The notes beneath the pieces are model-generated. The model saw only the letters and a list, made by a program, of their open reading frames with translations. It ran no database searches and had not been told where the DNA came from. From Reyranella sp. (GTDB taxonomy: Bacteria > Pseudomonadota > Alphaproteobacteria > Reyranellales > Reyranellaceae), in the NCBI RefSeq assembly GCF_017305915.1, contig NZ_JAFKJN010000022.1, forward strand, positions 85,027 through 149,026: a DNA stretch of 64,000 nt, written 5' to 3'. This document shows positions 44,182-53,142 of this stretch, in pieces. Every line of letters starts with the position of its first letter. Position 1 is the first letter of the stretch. The translations under genes were made by a program, and so were the position numbers.

Positions 44182-44703
44182 ATGGCGAGGGCACGACAAG
44201 AAGTTGGGGAATCGACCGCGGTGCTTCTCGAACGCGGTGGTAGTTTTTTTGTGTACGAACCCAATCTCGGGGTAATCGCCTCGGACCGGACGGTTGAGGG
44301 TGCCTACCGGAAATTTACCAGTGCCAAGCGCGCCTTGGTCGCGGAAGCCGAACGCGCAGGGCTGGCGCTGAGGCGCTCCGGGGCGCCGGCGCCGCTCCCC
44401 GCCCGCTCCCGTCAGGTCGCCGCCGGTCAGCGAGGCGTCGTCGCGGAGCTGTCCCTGTTCGTTGCCAAGATCGGCATCTTCTTTCTCGTCGTCGGCGGCA
44501 TCGGCGCGGTCGTTGCGATGACGGTCGGCTCCGGCGGCAAGCCGCTCGGCATGGCCGACGTCGCCGACAAGGCCGCCGAGATCGCTCGAGACGTGTCGAA
44601 CCTGCCGCCGGAGAAGAAGGCGTTGTTGCGGCAGAGCGTGGGCGTCGTGTCGCGCGAACTTGGTCCGGTCTTCGGCGCCTGGCGCAGCCCACCGCCACAA
44701 TGA
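44182..44703 (+). CDS. Unknown small protein with one membrane helix
   Basis: A 173-residue protein with two parts. Residues about 12-62 (AVLLERGGSFFVYEPNLGVI, then AYRKFTSAKRALVAEAERAG) form a small alpha/beta unit that resembles the whole protein at 46573-46842. A hydrophobic helix (VAKIGIFFLVVGGIGAVVAM, about 100-120) follows, then a helical tail. The ATG at 44182 has AGAGG six bases upstream. It is followed by the GT-C-like membrane protein, suggesting a partner or regulator of the same glycosylation system. Family unknown to me. Confidence 0.7.
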   Translation: MARARQEVGESTAVLLERGGSFFVYEPNLGVIASDRTVEGAYRKFTSAKRALVAEAERAGLALRRSGAPAPLPARSRQVAAGQRGVVAELSLFVAKIGIFFLVVGGIGAVVAMTVGSGGKPLGMADVADKAAEIARDVSNLPPEKKALLRQSVGVVSRELGPVFGAWRSPPPQ

Positions 44704-44731
44704 CTTTGCCGGCGTCGAAACGCTGCCCGAC

Positions 44732-46555
44732 GTGATCTCATCTGCTCGTTCGACCGGACCGCCTTCGGGGTCTTCGGCGCAGTTCCATCGTGATAGGGCC
44801 GGCTGGGCTTTTCTGGTCTTTGCCGTCGCCATCGCCCTGGCCTATTCGCCGGCCGTGCTGAACGTTTTCAGCGTCCTTTCCGACTTCGATGCGCTCGCGC
44901 TGAAAAGCGAGCATTTCTTTTTCCACAACGAGGCGGTGCATCTGGTCTCCATCGCCCGTCCCATCACCGCTCTGCTGAGCAACCTGCCGGTGCTGTTCGT
45001 CCAGGCTCCGGAAGATTTCCGCTGGTTCCGCCTGTTCTCGTTGCTGACCGTCGGCGTCCTGGGCTGGCTGATGATCAGGACCTGTACCGCCCGCCTGCAC
45101 ACCAGTGCCTGGGACGCTGCCATGGTCGCGCTGGCCACCTTCCTGGGTCTGGCCTTCATCTATGCGGTGGTGGAATCCACGGCCTGGGCGCCCCATCTGT
45201 TGGCCCCTCTGCTTGCCTTCGTGGGCTATTCGGTCCTCAGCCGATCGAATATGCGGATGCTCTCGTTCCCAGGTTACGTGGCGCAGCGGGACTATCGCGC
45301 GCTTCCTGGCCAGCTGATGGCTTATTGCTTGGTGCGTCCGGTCTGGATCGCCTGTCTCATCTATCAATGCGCGCTCTACACCTATCCGCCTCACGCGCTG
45401 CTCGTCGTGCTGTTTCCGGCGATCGCCGTTCTGTTCTCGCGGGCGCCGCCGACCTACAGGTCTGTCATTGCCGTTCGCGACGTACTCTTTATCGGCGCAA
45501 ATCTTGTTTTCTTTTCCTTGTCGACAGCGCTGATCTATTTGCCGATCGTCCGGCTCTTCACGGCCAAGGGCAGTGGATCGGCCGGTGCCTATAAAAGCGA
45601 ATACGTGGCGAACCTGTATGCGGGACATCAGTTCGCGTACAACACCGACGTGCTGGCGATCGCGCGCCGGTTCGGCCACCTGCTCACGGTCTCGGCCGAT
45701 CTTTGGTTCCTGCCGCAAACGAACACGCACATCGTCACCGCCATCGTGATCGCGTTGGCAGCGCTGGTGACTTGCCTCAAGGGAAGGCCCGGGACCGGGC
45801 GGCGGCCTTTGCCGGAGGTCCGCAGCGGAATCGTTGCTGTTCTCGTGCTGGTCATCTGCCTGGTGTTGACCGCCCTGCCGATATTGGCGTCGGCTGGCGG
45901 ATTCGTCGCCTATCGGACAAGTGTTGCCACGACCGCGCTGATCGCCGTCATCTTCGTCTTTGCGATGCGAACCAATATCGAGTGGTTGTGCGAAAGGCTC
46001 GGCGGGTCACCCGTTGTCGCCGCAAGGGCGGGGGCGATCACGATGGCTTTCGTGGTTGGCGCTGCCTTTGCCGCCAACGTCTACGCGAACTATGCCGTGA
46101 TGAAGCTGGGTCGAAACGAATATGCCTATTTCATTCGTATCGTTCGGCAAACGGTGGACAGTAAATCGAAGGCCATCATACTCATCGATCCGCGACCGTG
46201 GGGCGGAGCACAAGGCTACAATCCCTGGCCGGTATTCGACGAGAAAGGTCGTGCCGTTCCCCCTTTCGAGCTTGCCTGCTTTTCCTCGTTTTGCATGCAA
46301 ACCGGAGCGATCGTTCGCGTCATCGCAAGGGCGCTCGGTCGTCCCGACAAGGCATATGAGCTCGTGTTGACGCGCGGCGACGAGCCCATTCCGGGTTTGA
46401 CGTGTGAGATGCTGGAAGGCCCTGCCGCCAGTTATCCGGCAAGTACCTCGCGGCAAGCAATCCAACTCGTTGACCGCTATCGCAGCCTGGCGCCGCTGAC
46501 CTGTGTGACGGCAAACATGGGCTGGCATGACCTGGGCCTTGACTTGAGGCACTAA
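44732..46555 (+). CDS. Polytopic membrane protein, GtrII/GT-C-like
   Basis: A protein of about 607 residues with roughly ten to twelve membrane helices. A loop after helix 1 with SDFDALALKSEHFFFHN and ARPITALLSNLP is reminiscent of the acidic and RP motifs of GtrII-type glucosyltransferases and other GT-C enzymes. A soluble C-terminal part contains IILIDPRPWGGAQGYNPWP. The GTG at 44732 is tentative; the open frame runs back to 44660 but overlaps the previous gene. It probably transfers a sugar from a polyprenyl-phosphate carrier in the periplasm, by inference. The local base composition is less GC-rich than that of the flanks. Confidence 0.68.
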   Translation: MISSARSTGPPSGSSAQFHRDRAGWAFLVFAVAIALAYSPAVLNVFSVLSDFDALALKSEHFFFHNEAVHLVSIARPITALLSNLPVLFVQAPEDFRWFRLFSLLTVGVLGWLMIRTCTARLHTSAWDAAMVALATFLGLAFIYAVVESTAWAPHLLAPLLAFVGYSVLSRSNMRMLSFPGYVAQRDYRALPGQLMAYCLVRPVWIACLIYQCALYTYPPHALLVVLFPAIAVLFSRAPPTYRSVIAVRDVLFIGANLVFFSLSTALIYLPIVRLFTAKGSGSAGAYKSEYVANLYAGHQFAYNTDVLAIARRFGHLLTVSADLWFLPQTNTHIVTAIVIALAALVTCLKGRPGTGRRPLPEVRSGIVAVLVLVICLVLTALPILASAGGFVAYRTSVATTALIAVIFVFAMRTNIEWLCERLGGSPVVAARAGAITMAFVVGAAFAANVYANYAVMKLGRNEYAYFIRIVRQTVDSKSKAIILIDPRPWGGAQGYNPWPVFDEKGRAVPPFELACFSSFCMQTGAIVRVIARALGRPDKAYELVLTRGDEPIPGLTCEMLEGPAASYPASTSRQAIQLVDRYRSLAPLTCVTANMGWHDLGLDLRH

Positions 46556-46572
46556 CGGGGGAGAGCTAGGGG

Positions 46573-46842
46573 ATGGCGGAAGCACAAGCAGACTTGGATT
46601 ACGCTGTTTTCCTGAAGGAACACCGAGGCGTCTACGAATTGCGCATCCGGGAGCTGCTTCTCGTCGTGCGTGGTCCGGATCTGCAGAAGGCCTACGAAGA
46701 GCTGATGCGGCGCAAGCAAGAGATAATCGAATCGGCGCGGGCTTTCGGAACGCTGGATGAGGTACCCACGCCCGAGCGGGCGCCTCTTTTCGAAGGGGGG
46801 CCGCAAGGGCTGTTCGGCCGAGTCTGGTCGAGGCTCCGCTGA
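46573..46842 (+). CDS. Unknown small protein, related to 44182 protein
   Basis: An 89-residue soluble protein. DYAVFLKEHRGVYELRIREL is followed by AYEELMRRKQEIIESARAFG, the same pattern as the N-terminal unit of the protein at 44182-44703. The gene lies in a string of same-direction genes between the GT-C-like protein and the PhyH-like oxygenase. The start is near a GGGG tract. No named family recognised. Confidence 0.68.
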   Translation: MAEAQADLDYAVFLKEHRGVYELRIRELLLVVRGPDLQKAYEELMRRKQEIIESARAFGTLDEVPTPERAPLFEGGPQGLFGRVWSRLR

Positions 46843-46879
46843 AAGAAAAAGCAGCGTGGGACGGACTGGGGACGGGGCA

Positions 46880-48004
46880 ATGTCGTTGTTGAGCAGGCTT
46901 TTCGGAACCCGGCAGGAGCGCTTGCCAGCCGCTCTGGCGCTGGATTTGTCGCGCCTGAGGACGGCAGCAACCGCCATCGGTGAAATCGGACCGAAGTCGC
47001 GATTCAAGAGGCTGACGGATGAAGAGCAGCTTCATGAGCTGAACCACCGGCTCGGCGTGCGGTTGAGCCGCTGTCATCCGTCCGACCGGGTGGCCGTCGC
47101 CAACGTCCTCGCTGAGGCTGAGCGTGTGTTGCCTCCCGAAGTGAGGCCGGTCACGGCGTCGACCCGGGCGTTGGAGGCGAAGAGCGTCCAGGACAAGGGG
47201 TGTGCCGACCTCGGCATGGGGCTGGATGCGGCGCAACTCGCCGACGTTCACGCGCATCTGCGGTCGAAACCGCTTCTGCTGGCCCATGACGCCCACATGG
47301 GGACAACGCGTGTCGCTTCGATCGATGAAGTGCCGCAGGACCAGAACTACGCCTGCTACGACTACCTGGATCTCTGGTCGAGTCCGCACATCATCGAACT
47401 CGCGGCGCACGACAAGGTGCTCGACGTTGCTCAGGGCTATTTCGGCTGCATACCGACGCTGTACTCGATCAACGCCTTCTGGTCCTTTCCCCATCGCCAG
47501 CCGCATCCATACTCCCAGGTATTTCATCGCGACTGGGAGGACTATCGTTCCCTGGTGGCGTTTACCTTGCTGACGCCGGTCGAGAGTCCGGAGGAGGGCG
47601 CCCACTACTACGTCGAGACCTCTCATGAGGTGGACAAGTTCGAGGAAACGCTTCGCGCAGGCGGTATCGGCCCCGATATCATCGCTAAACTTTCGGAACG
47701 AGGCGAGGAGATCGCGCCGCTGGCGATGAAGCTGTTCGAGCATACGGCCCGACGCTTCGACGGGCCGGCGGGGAAATCGTTCTGTATCGACGGCTACGGG
47801 CTGCATCGCGCGCTCGTCCCGCAGTCGCGGCCGCGACTCCTGCTGTGGATGCGCTTTGGCAATTTCTTCAATGAGGCGGCGTACAAGCGGCCGCAGCTCG
47901 CCGGCGACCGCGCCCTGGCGCAAGGCATCTTGCGGCGCATCCCCAACACGCCGCGCCATCAGTATATTTTCCGGTATCTGATCCAGGCCCTGGTGGCTGT
48001 TTAG
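46880..48004 (+). CDS. PhyH-like Fe(II)/2-oxoglutarate dioxygenase
   Basis: A 374-residue protein resembling phytanoyl-CoA dioxygenase-type oxygenases. The HxD iron motif is in VFHRDWEDYRS; the distal His and the oxoglutarate-binding Arg are in GYGLHRALVPQSRPRLLL. The strand VAFTLLTPVESPEEGAHYYV lies between, as in PhyH. The first 100 residues are an extra region. In glycan clusters such enzymes hydroxylate lipids, sugars or amino acids; the substrate is unknown. The ATG at 46880 is chosen as the start of protein-like sequence, after the stop of the 89-residue gene. Confidence 0.75.
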   Translation: MSLLSRLFGTRQERLPAALALDLSRLRTAATAIGEIGPKSRFKRLTDEEQLHELNHRLGVRLSRCHPSDRVAVANVLAEAERVLPPEVRPVTASTRALEAKSVQDKGCADLGMGLDAAQLADVHAHLRSKPLLLAHDAHMGTTRVASIDEVPQDQNYACYDYLDLWSSPHIIELAAHDKVLDVAQGYFGCIPTLYSINAFWSFPHRQPHPYSQVFHRDWEDYRSLVAFTLLTPVESPEEGAHYYVETSHEVDKFEETLRAGGIGPDIIAKLSERGEEIAPLAMKLFEHTARRFDGPAGKSFCIDGYGLHRALVPQSRPRLLLWMRFGNFFNEAAYKRPQLAGDRALAQGILRRIPNTPRHQYIFRYLIQALVAV

Positions 48005-48077
48005 CGGCGCGAATCTTGAAGCTCCCGGCACAGTTCGCTATGCCTGACGGAGCCATGATGATGCCGCAGAGCCTATC

Positions 48078-49607
48078 GTGACAGGCGCGCCTTCTCTTCC
48101 TCTTCATCAATCACCGAGCCAGCACGGGGAGCAGATGCAGCGCGCTGCCGACCAGATCCGTCGCAAGCTGGACGGCAAGGGACCGATCGTCTTCGTGTCG
48201 GGCAACTTCAATATCCTGCATCCTGGTCACCTCCGCCTGCTGAGCTTTGCCGCGGAGGTGGGCGGCCCTCTGGTGGTCGGCGTCAATGCCGACGACACAG
48301 TCGGCGTCACCATGGCCCAGGCCGACAGGCTCGCCGGCATTCGTGCGATCGGAGCGGTCGCCGAGGCTGTTGCCCTTGCGGAGCCTGCCGAGCAGTTCAT
48401 CTCCCGCCTCAAGCCGGAGATCGTCGTCAAGGGCCTGGAGTACGCAGGTCGGGTCAATTCCGAGCAGTCGGCGGTCGAAGCCTATGGCGGCCGGCTGGTC
48501 TTCAGTTCCGGCGAGGCGCGATTCGCGTCTCGATCGCTGCTCGAGCGCGAATACTCGGAGACCCAGTTCTCGGCCATCCGCAAGCCGACCGACTATCCGG
48601 CGCGCAACGGCTTCCGCATCGTCGACCTTGCCCGGTTGCCGCCCCGCTTCGCCGACCTGCGCGTCGTGGTCGTGGGCGACCTGATCGTCGACGAATATAT
48701 CAGCTGCGATCCCCTGGGCATGTCGCAGGAGGATCCGACGATCGTCGTGACGCCGATCGAGAGCAAGATGTTCGTCGGCGGCGCCGGCATCGTCGCCGCG
48801 CACGCCCGTGGCCTCGGCGCGCAAGCTCGATACTTCGGGGTGGTGGGCAACGACGATAGCGCGACATTCGCGCGCGACGCCTTGCAGAGATACGGGGTTG
48901 CCGCTGAGCTCTTCGTCGATACGACGCGGCCGACCACGCGCAAGCAGCGCTACCGCGCCTGGGGCAAGACGTTGCTCCGCGTTAATCACGTGCGCCAGCA
49001 CGAGATCGAGCCTGACCAGCAGCAACGCCTTGTGGACGCGGTCGGCGCCGCTCTTGCCGATGCCGACGTGCTGCTGTTCTCGGACTTCAACTACGGCTGC
49101 CTGCCGCAGCGTCTCGTGGAGGCGCTCGCCGACCGCGCCCGCAAGCTCGGCGTGATGATGGCGGCGGACAGCCAGGCGTCGTCGCAATTGTCGGATATTG
49201 CCCGATTCAAAGGCATGTCGCTCATCACGCCCACCGAGCGCGAGGCGCGGCTGGCGCTGCGCGACGCCGACTCCGGCCTGGTCATCCTGGCCGATCGCCT
49301 GCAGAAGGCGGCGGATGCCGGACATGTCGTCGTCACTCTCGGCGCCGAAGGGTTGCTGATTCACGGCCGCCAGGACGACAGCTACCGTACCGAGCGCCTG
49401 CCGGCATTCAACGCCGTGCCGAAGGACGTGGCTGGCGCGGGCGACTGCTTCTTCATCTGCACCGCGTTGGCGCTCAGGACAGGGGCCGATATCTGGACCG
49501 CCACCTATCTCGGTTCGCTGGCGGCCGCTTGCCAGGTGTCGCGCGTCGGCAACCTCCCGCTTACGGCGAACGAGCTGCTCACCGAGATCGCCTACCCGGC
49601 GGGTTGA
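48078..49607 (+). CDS. HldE-like fusion with reversed domain order
   Basis: A 509-residue protein with an N-terminal cytidylyltransferase-type domain and a C-terminal PfkB-type kinase domain. The nucleotidyltransferase has SGNFNILHPGHLRLL with HPGH at 48-51 (the HxGH motif), and VKGLEYAGR. The kinase (about 190-505) has VVVVGDLIVDEYI, FVGGAGIVAAHARGLGA and DVAGAGDCFF with GAGD at 453-456. In E. coli HldE the kinase comes first, so the order here is swapped. It could make an activated heptose or a related sugar. GTG at 48078 is the start; ATG at 48135 follows GGGGAG closely and is a good alternative. Confidence 0.85.
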   Translation: MTGAPSLPLHQSPSQHGEQMQRAADQIRRKLDGKGPIVFVSGNFNILHPGHLRLLSFAAEVGGPLVVGVNADDTVGVTMAQADRLAGIRAIGAVAEAVALAEPAEQFISRLKPEIVVKGLEYAGRVNSEQSAVEAYGGRLVFSSGEARFASRSLLEREYSETQFSAIRKPTDYPARNGFRIVDLARLPPRFADLRVVVVGDLIVDEYISCDPLGMSQEDPTIVVTPIESKMFVGGAGIVAAHARGLGAQARYFGVVGNDDSATFARDALQRYGVAAELFVDTTRPTTRKQRYRAWGKTLLRVNHVRQHEIEPDQQQRLVDAVGAALADADVLLFSDFNYGCLPQRLVEALADRARKLGVMMAADSQASSQLSDIARFKGMSLITPTEREARLALRDADSGLVILADRLQKAADAGHVVVTLGAEGLLIHGRQDDSYRTERLPAFNAVPKDVAGAGDCFFICTALALRTGADIWTATYLGSLAAACQVSRVGNLPLTANELLTEIAYPAG

Positions 49608-49614
49608 CGGAACC

Positions 49615-50334
49615 ATGCGTGCGCTCCTGTTGGCGGCGGGCTTGGGCACCCGGCTGCGGCCTCTCACCGAAACCGTGCCCAAATGCCTGGTGCCGATCGC
49701 CGGCCGGCCGCTGCTGACGCACTGGCTCGACACACTTTTCGCCGACCCGCGGATCGAGCGGGTGTTGATCAATACGCACCATCTGGCCAACGAGGTGACG
49801 AATGTGGTCGCTTCGCTGCCGTGGCGGCACCGCATCGATCTGGTACATGAGCCTAGCCTGCTCGGCACCGGCGGCACGGTGCTGGCAAACCGCGCCTGGC
49901 TGGGCGAGGGGCCGGTCTTCGTGGCACATGCCGACAACCTCACGGACGCGCCCGTGTCGCACATCATCGATCCGCACCTCGCGGCCCGCGGATCGGTAGC
50001 GATGACCATGCTGGCCTTCCGCACGCCGACGCCCAGCACCTGCGGCATCCTCGAGCTGGACGCCCGGGCATGCGTCGTCGGGTTTCACGAAAAGGTCGCG
50101 AATCCACCCGGGAATCTGGCGAATGGGGCGGTCTATGTCTTCGAACCGGAAGTCGTGGAACGGATCGCGGCGATCGGCCGGCCGGTCGTGGATTTGTCGA
50201 CCGAGATCATCCCAGCTCTTCTGCCCCGCATCCTGGCCGTCGAATACGGTGGCTTTTTCATGGATATTGGTACAAACGAAGCGCTTGCTTGGGCGCGCAC
50301 GCATTTTCCGGGACGGGATCGTTCGAGGGCGTGA
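49615..50334 (+). CDS. Sugar-1-phosphate nucleotidyltransferase (HddC-like)
   Basis: A 239-residue nucleotidyltransferase. The signature LLAAGLGTRLRPLTETVPKCLVPIAGRPLL begins the protein (pyrophosphorylase motif with catalytic Arg and Lys); LLGTGGTVLANRAWL and VAHADNLTD carry the product-binding and Mg ligands. Size and sequence fit GDP- or NDP-mannose-like enzymes, including HddC, which makes GDP-D-glycero-D-manno-heptose. It starts 7 bases after the HldE-like gene, so the two are co-transcribed and likely act in one route. Confidence 0.85.
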   Translation: MRALLLAAGLGTRLRPLTETVPKCLVPIAGRPLLTHWLDTLFADPRIERVLINTHHLANEVTNVVASLPWRHRIDLVHEPSLLGTGGTVLANRAWLGEGPVFVAHADNLTDAPVSHIIDPHLAARGSVAMTMLAFRTPTPSTCGILELDARACVVGFHEKVANPPGNLANGAVYVFEPEVVERIAAIGRPVVDLSTEIIPALLPRILAVEYGGFFMDIGTNEALAWARTHFPGRDRSRA

Positions 50335-50396
50335 ACTGGAACCGGTGGGCGGGCGATGGTATCACTTGCGAGGCACTGGCCGCAGAAAGCTGGAGT

Positions 50397-52421
50397 ATGA
50401 CGCGGAAGGCAACCATCTACCTCGCGGACTTGACCCATCGGGGTCTGGTGCTGTCCTCAAACGTTTTCCCGCTTTCGATCGGTCTTATCGGCGGCTACCT
50501 GCGGCAGCAGCGTCCGGGAAAGGCCGATATCGAGCTCTTCAAGTATCCGGAGGACTTCGCCGCGGCGCTGGAGCGGCGCCCCCCCGACATCATCGGCTTT
50601 GCAAACTACTCGTGGAACTTCCATCTCGAATACGAGTTCGTGCGCGTCATCAAGGAGCTGTGGCCGCGCACCGTGATCGTCTTCGGCGGCCCCAACTACG
50701 GCCTCGAGGACGAGGAGGTCGAGGACTTCTGGCGGCGGTACGGGCTGATCGACTTCTACATCGTGCGCGAAGGCGAGCCGGCCTTCGTCGATCTCGTGGA
50801 TGCCCTGGCCGAGGCCGATTTCGACGCGGCGGCGGTCAAGCGCTCGCGACGGGAGTTGCCCAACTGCCACTATGCCGTCGACGGCGAGATCGTGATCGGC
50901 CCCGATCTGCCGAGGATCGAGCTGGAGCTGCTGCCGTCACCCTACGTGATGGGGCTGATGGACAAGTTCTTCGACGAGAACCTGGCGCCGATGATCCACA
51001 CGACGCGCGGCTGTCCTTTCCGTTGCACCTTCTGCACCGAAGGGGCCGCCTACTACAATGTGGTCGAGCAGCGCGTCGCCTCGCTCGAAGAGGAGCTGAA
51101 CTACATCGCCGAGCGCGTCCGCGGACCGCGCGACCTCTATATCAGCGATGCCAATTTCGGCATGTTCAAGCCGGACTTCGAGAAGGCCCGCCTGATCGCC
51201 GAAAGCCAGAAGCGCCACAACTATCCGCGCTACATCCACGTCTCGACCGGCAAGAACCAGAAGGAGCGGGTGATCGAGATCGCCCAGATGCTGAACGGCG
51301 CGCTGAACATGGCGGCATCGCTGCAGTCGACCGATCCGACGGTGCTGGCCAACGTCGAGCGTTCCAACATCTCGCTCGACAAGCTGAGCGGGGCGGGCCT
51401 GCTCGCCAACAAAGCCGATACCGGCACCTACAGCGAGCTGATCCTCGGCCTGCCGGGGGAAACGGTCGCGGCCCATCGCCAGTCGCTGCGCGACACGGTG
51501 CAGGCGAACTTCGATAACATTCGCATGTATCAGCTGATCATGCTGCCGCAGACCAAGCTCAACACGCCGAGCACGCGGCGGCAGTTCGCGATGAAGTCCA
51601 AGCATCGCATCATGCCGCGCTCGTTCGGCCGCTATGAGCTCGCCGGCCGCAGCTTCGTGGCCGTCGAATCGGAGGAGATCCTGGTCGAAAACTCGACCTT
51701 GTCCTACGACGACTACGTCACTTGCCGCGAGATGGATCTCACCGTCGAGATCCTCCACAACGGCAAGGTCTACGCCGAAATCCAGGGCGTATGCGCTGCG
51801 CAGGGATTGTCGTGGTTCGACTTCATCATGCGGTTCTTCGACAAGCGCCGCAGCTTCACGCCCGGCATCACCCGGCTGTATGACGAGTTCTCGCGCGGCA
51901 TGTCGGCGCGCCTCTGGCCGGATCGCGAATCTCTCAGCGCGTGGGTGGAGGCTAACATCGACGAGATGCTGCGCGACGAGCGCGGCACCAACGAGATGTC
52001 TATGGGCAAGGCGAGCGCCTTCTTCGCATTGTTCGACGAGCTCAACGACGTGCTGTTCGCGGAGCTACGCGCGTGGCTGGCCGAGCTCGGCCGGCTGGAC
52101 GCGGCCATGGCGGAATTCCTCGGCGAGCTGAAGCTCTTCAGCCGGATGCGCAAAGTGAACCTGACCGACTTCGATTCCGTGATCGAGGGGGTGTTCCGTT
52201 TCGATATGAAGGCGCAGGAGCGTGCGAATTTTGCGCTCCCGCCCGCCGCCGTGTCCTTTGGCGGAGAGCCCGGCCATTTCCGGATCGCACATACGCCGGC
52301 GCAGCGGGACCAACTGTCGGAGTACGTGCGGGAGTTCGGCAAGACCCACGACGGTCTGGGCAAGATGCTGATGCGCTATCCGCACGTGCACCGCGTCTTC
52401 CGGCGGGCCGAGGTCGCCTAG
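50397..52421 (+). CDS. B12-binding-domain radical SAM protein
   Basis: A 674-residue enzyme with an N-terminal Rossmann domain of the cobalamin-binding type (about 1-130; PPDIIGFANYSWNF, TVIVFGGPNYG). A radical SAM domain follows, whose cluster motif is in TTRGCPFRCTFCTEG (CxxxCxxC). DLYISDANFGM and LILGLPGET are downstream radical SAM features. The last 250 residues are mainly helical. The classic DxHxxG cobalamin ligand is not obvious. Related class B enzymes methylate unactivated carbons or rearrange substrates. The ATG at 50397 follows GGAG at only 2 bases, so the start is not certain. Two SDR genes follow in the operon. Confidence 0.87.
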   Translation: MTRKATIYLADLTHRGLVLSSNVFPLSIGLIGGYLRQQRPGKADIELFKYPEDFAAALERRPPDIIGFANYSWNFHLEYEFVRVIKELWPRTVIVFGGPNYGLEDEEVEDFWRRYGLIDFYIVREGEPAFVDLVDALAEADFDAAAVKRSRRELPNCHYAVDGEIVIGPDLPRIELELLPSPYVMGLMDKFFDENLAPMIHTTRGCPFRCTFCTEGAAYYNVVEQRVASLEEELNYIAERVRGPRDLYISDANFGMFKPDFEKARLIAESQKRHNYPRYIHVSTGKNQKERVIEIAQMLNGALNMAASLQSTDPTVLANVERSNISLDKLSGAGLLANKADTGTYSELILGLPGETVAAHRQSLRDTVQANFDNIRMYQLIMLPQTKLNTPSTRRQFAMKSKHRIMPRSFGRYELAGRSFVAVESEEILVENSTLSYDDYVTCREMDLTVEILHNGKVYAEIQGVCAAQGLSWFDFIMRFFDKRRSFTPGITRLYDEFSRGMSARLWPDRESLSAWVEANIDEMLRDERGTNEMSMGKASAFFALFDELNDVLFAELRAWLAELGRLDAAMAEFLGELKLFSRMRKVNLTDFDSVIEGVFRFDMKAQERANFALPPAAVSFGGEPGHFRIAHTPAQRDQLSEYVREFGKTHDGLGKMLMRYPHVHRVFRRAEVA

Positions 52422-52425
52422 GATC

Positions 52426-53142
52426 GTGCCGACTCGCCGCATTGTCGTCACCGGTGGAACGGCCGGTATCGGGCTCGCCATTGCCCGCCGTCTGTGGACC
52501 GCCGGCCATGCCGTATTCATCTGCGGCCGCGACCGCGAACGGCTGGCCGCGGCGCTGCGCGGCCTTTCCGGGCACGAAGGACGCCGGGATGTGACGGGCG
52601 CCGCCTGTGACGTGCGCGACCTCGCCGACGTGAAGAGCATGATCGCCCGCGCCACGGAAAGTCTCGGCGGGCTGGATGGGCTGGTGAACAGCGCCGGTAT
52701 CGCCTTCATCAGGGACTTCGAGCAGATCGAGCCCGTGATGTGGGCCGAGATCGTCGACACCAACCTCACCGGCGTCTTCAACTGCTGCCACGCGGCGCTG
52801 CCGGCGCTTAAGGCGGCGGCCGCGGAGCGGCAACCGGCCGACATCGTCAATCTCGGGAGCCGCTCGGGGCGCTACTCGTTCCTCGGCGGCGTCGGATACA
52901 ACGCCACCAAATTCGGCCTGATGGGCATGACGGAGGCCCTGTTCCTCGATCTCAGCCCGCACGGCATCCGTGTCGGCTTGGTCGCGCCGGGGACGGTGGC
53001 GACCGGCCTTGGCGGCACGGCGCCGGCCGACTGGCATCTCCAGCCGGACGACGTTGCGCACGCCGTCGAGGCGATGCTGTCGGCGGGGTCCCGGTCTTCC
53101 CTGAACTGGGTCGAGCTCCGACCCGCCAGGCCGCCGCAATGA
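52426..53142 (+). CDS. SDR family oxidoreductase
   Basis: A 238-residue classical SDR. VVTGGTAGIG binds the cofactor, CGRDRERL the next turn, VNSAGI the structural Asn, NLGSRSG the catalytic Ser and YNATK the catalytic pair. The GTG start is 4 bases after the radical SAM stop, and the stop overlaps the next SDR start (ATGA). It probably modifies the product of the radical SAM enzyme or a nucleotide sugar. Confidence 0.9.
   Translation: MPTRRIVVTGGTAGIGLAIARRLWTAGHAVFICGRDRERLAAALRGLSGHEGRRDVTGAACDVRDLADVKSMIARATESLGGLDGLVNSAGIAFIRDFEQIEPVMWAEIVDTNLTGVFNCCHAALPALKAAAAERQPADIVNLGSRSGRYSFLGGVGYNATKFGLMGMTEALFLDLSPHGIRVGLVAPGTVATGLGGTAPADWHLQPDDVAHAVEAMLSAGSRSSLNWVELRPARPPQ

Noticed and set aside
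46007..48031. Long minus-strand open frame opposite the PhyH-like and small genes
   Set aside because: Translation is Arg/His-rich without motifs; the plus-strand genes have clear domains.
48111..50048. 645-codon minus-strand frame opposite the HldE-like gene
   Set aside because: Shadow of strongly supported plus-strand genes; no domain signature.
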